Source: Takifugu bimaculatus
Lineage: Eukaryota > Chordata > Actinopteri > Tetraodontiformes > Tetraodontidae
Length of the DNA: 64,000 nt
Direction: 5' to 3'
Assembly (NCBI GenBank): GCA_004026145.2
Contig: CP034980.1
Location: 13,517,085-13,581,084 of the forward strand
The translations under genes were made by a program, and so were the position numbers. Below are positions 63,909-64,000 of this stretch, one piece after another (positions within the stretch are counted from its first letter, which is position 1; every line of letters starts with the position of its first letter). The notes beneath the pieces were generated by a model, which had not been told where the DNA came from, ran no database searches, and saw only the letters and a program-made list of their open reading frames with translations.

Positions 63909-64000
63909 ACCCAGCTCCCTCTATGATGACTTTGTCACAGGCTAGCTCTGTGACCCACAGACACAGTTCGTATGCATTCCCAAATGTTCTGTCTGCAATA

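Larger units (their letters stand above)
61361..64000 (+). mobile_element. Ty3/gypsy (mag/K02A2.6-like) element copy B, defective
   Basis: Repeats the nucleocapsid knuckles (61377-61490, nearly identical to copy A), then an aspartic protease start (KIDTGAKCNVI, about 61723). Most of the reverse transcriptase, including the YxDD catalytic motif, is deleted, because the frame jumps to the RT end (NPNKCRFRVTEVPYVGHLL, about 61900). RNase H and integrase follow, then the 3' tail to the window edge. Several frameshifts and stops interrupt it. It is non-autonomous and its right end lies beyond the window. Confidence 0.88.

Overview
The window is vertebrate nuclear DNA, almost certainly from a ray-finned (teleost) fish. 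The evidence is a 299-codon intronless sox3 without the poly-alanine tracts of mammalian SOX3, small conventional introns in a SHIP-type phosphatase gene, very many microsatellites, and fish-typical transposable elements: Penelope-like GIY-YIG elements, a mag/K02A2.6-like Ty3/gypsy element and an L2/Maui-like LINE tail. Nothing looks prokaryotic; there are no operons, rRNA genes or CRISPR arrays.

Layout. Positions 1-29.5 kb are a low-coding, microsatellite-rich stretch with one LINE fragment and three weak exon-like segments on the minus strand (657-727, 3103-3234, 6312-6396) that might belong to an unrecognised gene. sox3 lies on the minus strand at 30193-31092, with a likely 3' UTR down to about 29.5 kb and a CCAAT box about 300 bp upstream of its ATG. 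From 31.1 to 46.3 kb there is non-coding DNA with AT-rich, homeodomain/POU/Sox-motif-rich blocks, as expected of the regulatory domain of a developmental transcription factor, plus long simple repeats. A P2Y4-like nucleotide receptor with a single coding exon is at 46372-47430 (minus). Positions 47.7-49.5 kb hold two Penelope-like fragments; the second is split by a solo LTR. From about 52.8 to 60.2 kb (minus) lie 23 exons of a SHIP2/INPPL1-type inositol 5-phosphatase, from the end of the SH2 domain through the phosphatase and C2 domains to the NPAY-containing proline-rich tail. Its first SH2 exons are not in view. From about 60.4 kb to the end is a Ty3/gypsy retroelement (plus strand) present as a deleted copy followed by a longer defective copy.

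Main points for a second look. All splice phases of the SHIP-like gene agree except in one exon, which carries one extra base inside the phosphatase domain. Its active-site NCHL-type motif reads NCRL (His to Arg), and no C-terminal SAM exon was found. It may be a pseudo-phosphatase, a decaying paralogue, or carry an assembly error. Other points are the inverted-repeat Penelope fragment, the nested solo LTR that can be excised on paper to leave a continuous GIY-YIG frame, the gypsy tandem copies, and an inverted octamer pair flanked by Sox motifs about 2.9 kb upstream of sox3.

Genes here do not form an operon. sox3 is a neural/pluripotency regulator, the P2Y receptor and the SHIP-like enzyme are signalling genes. 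All protein identifications are from family sequence features recognised by eye; no database search was run.
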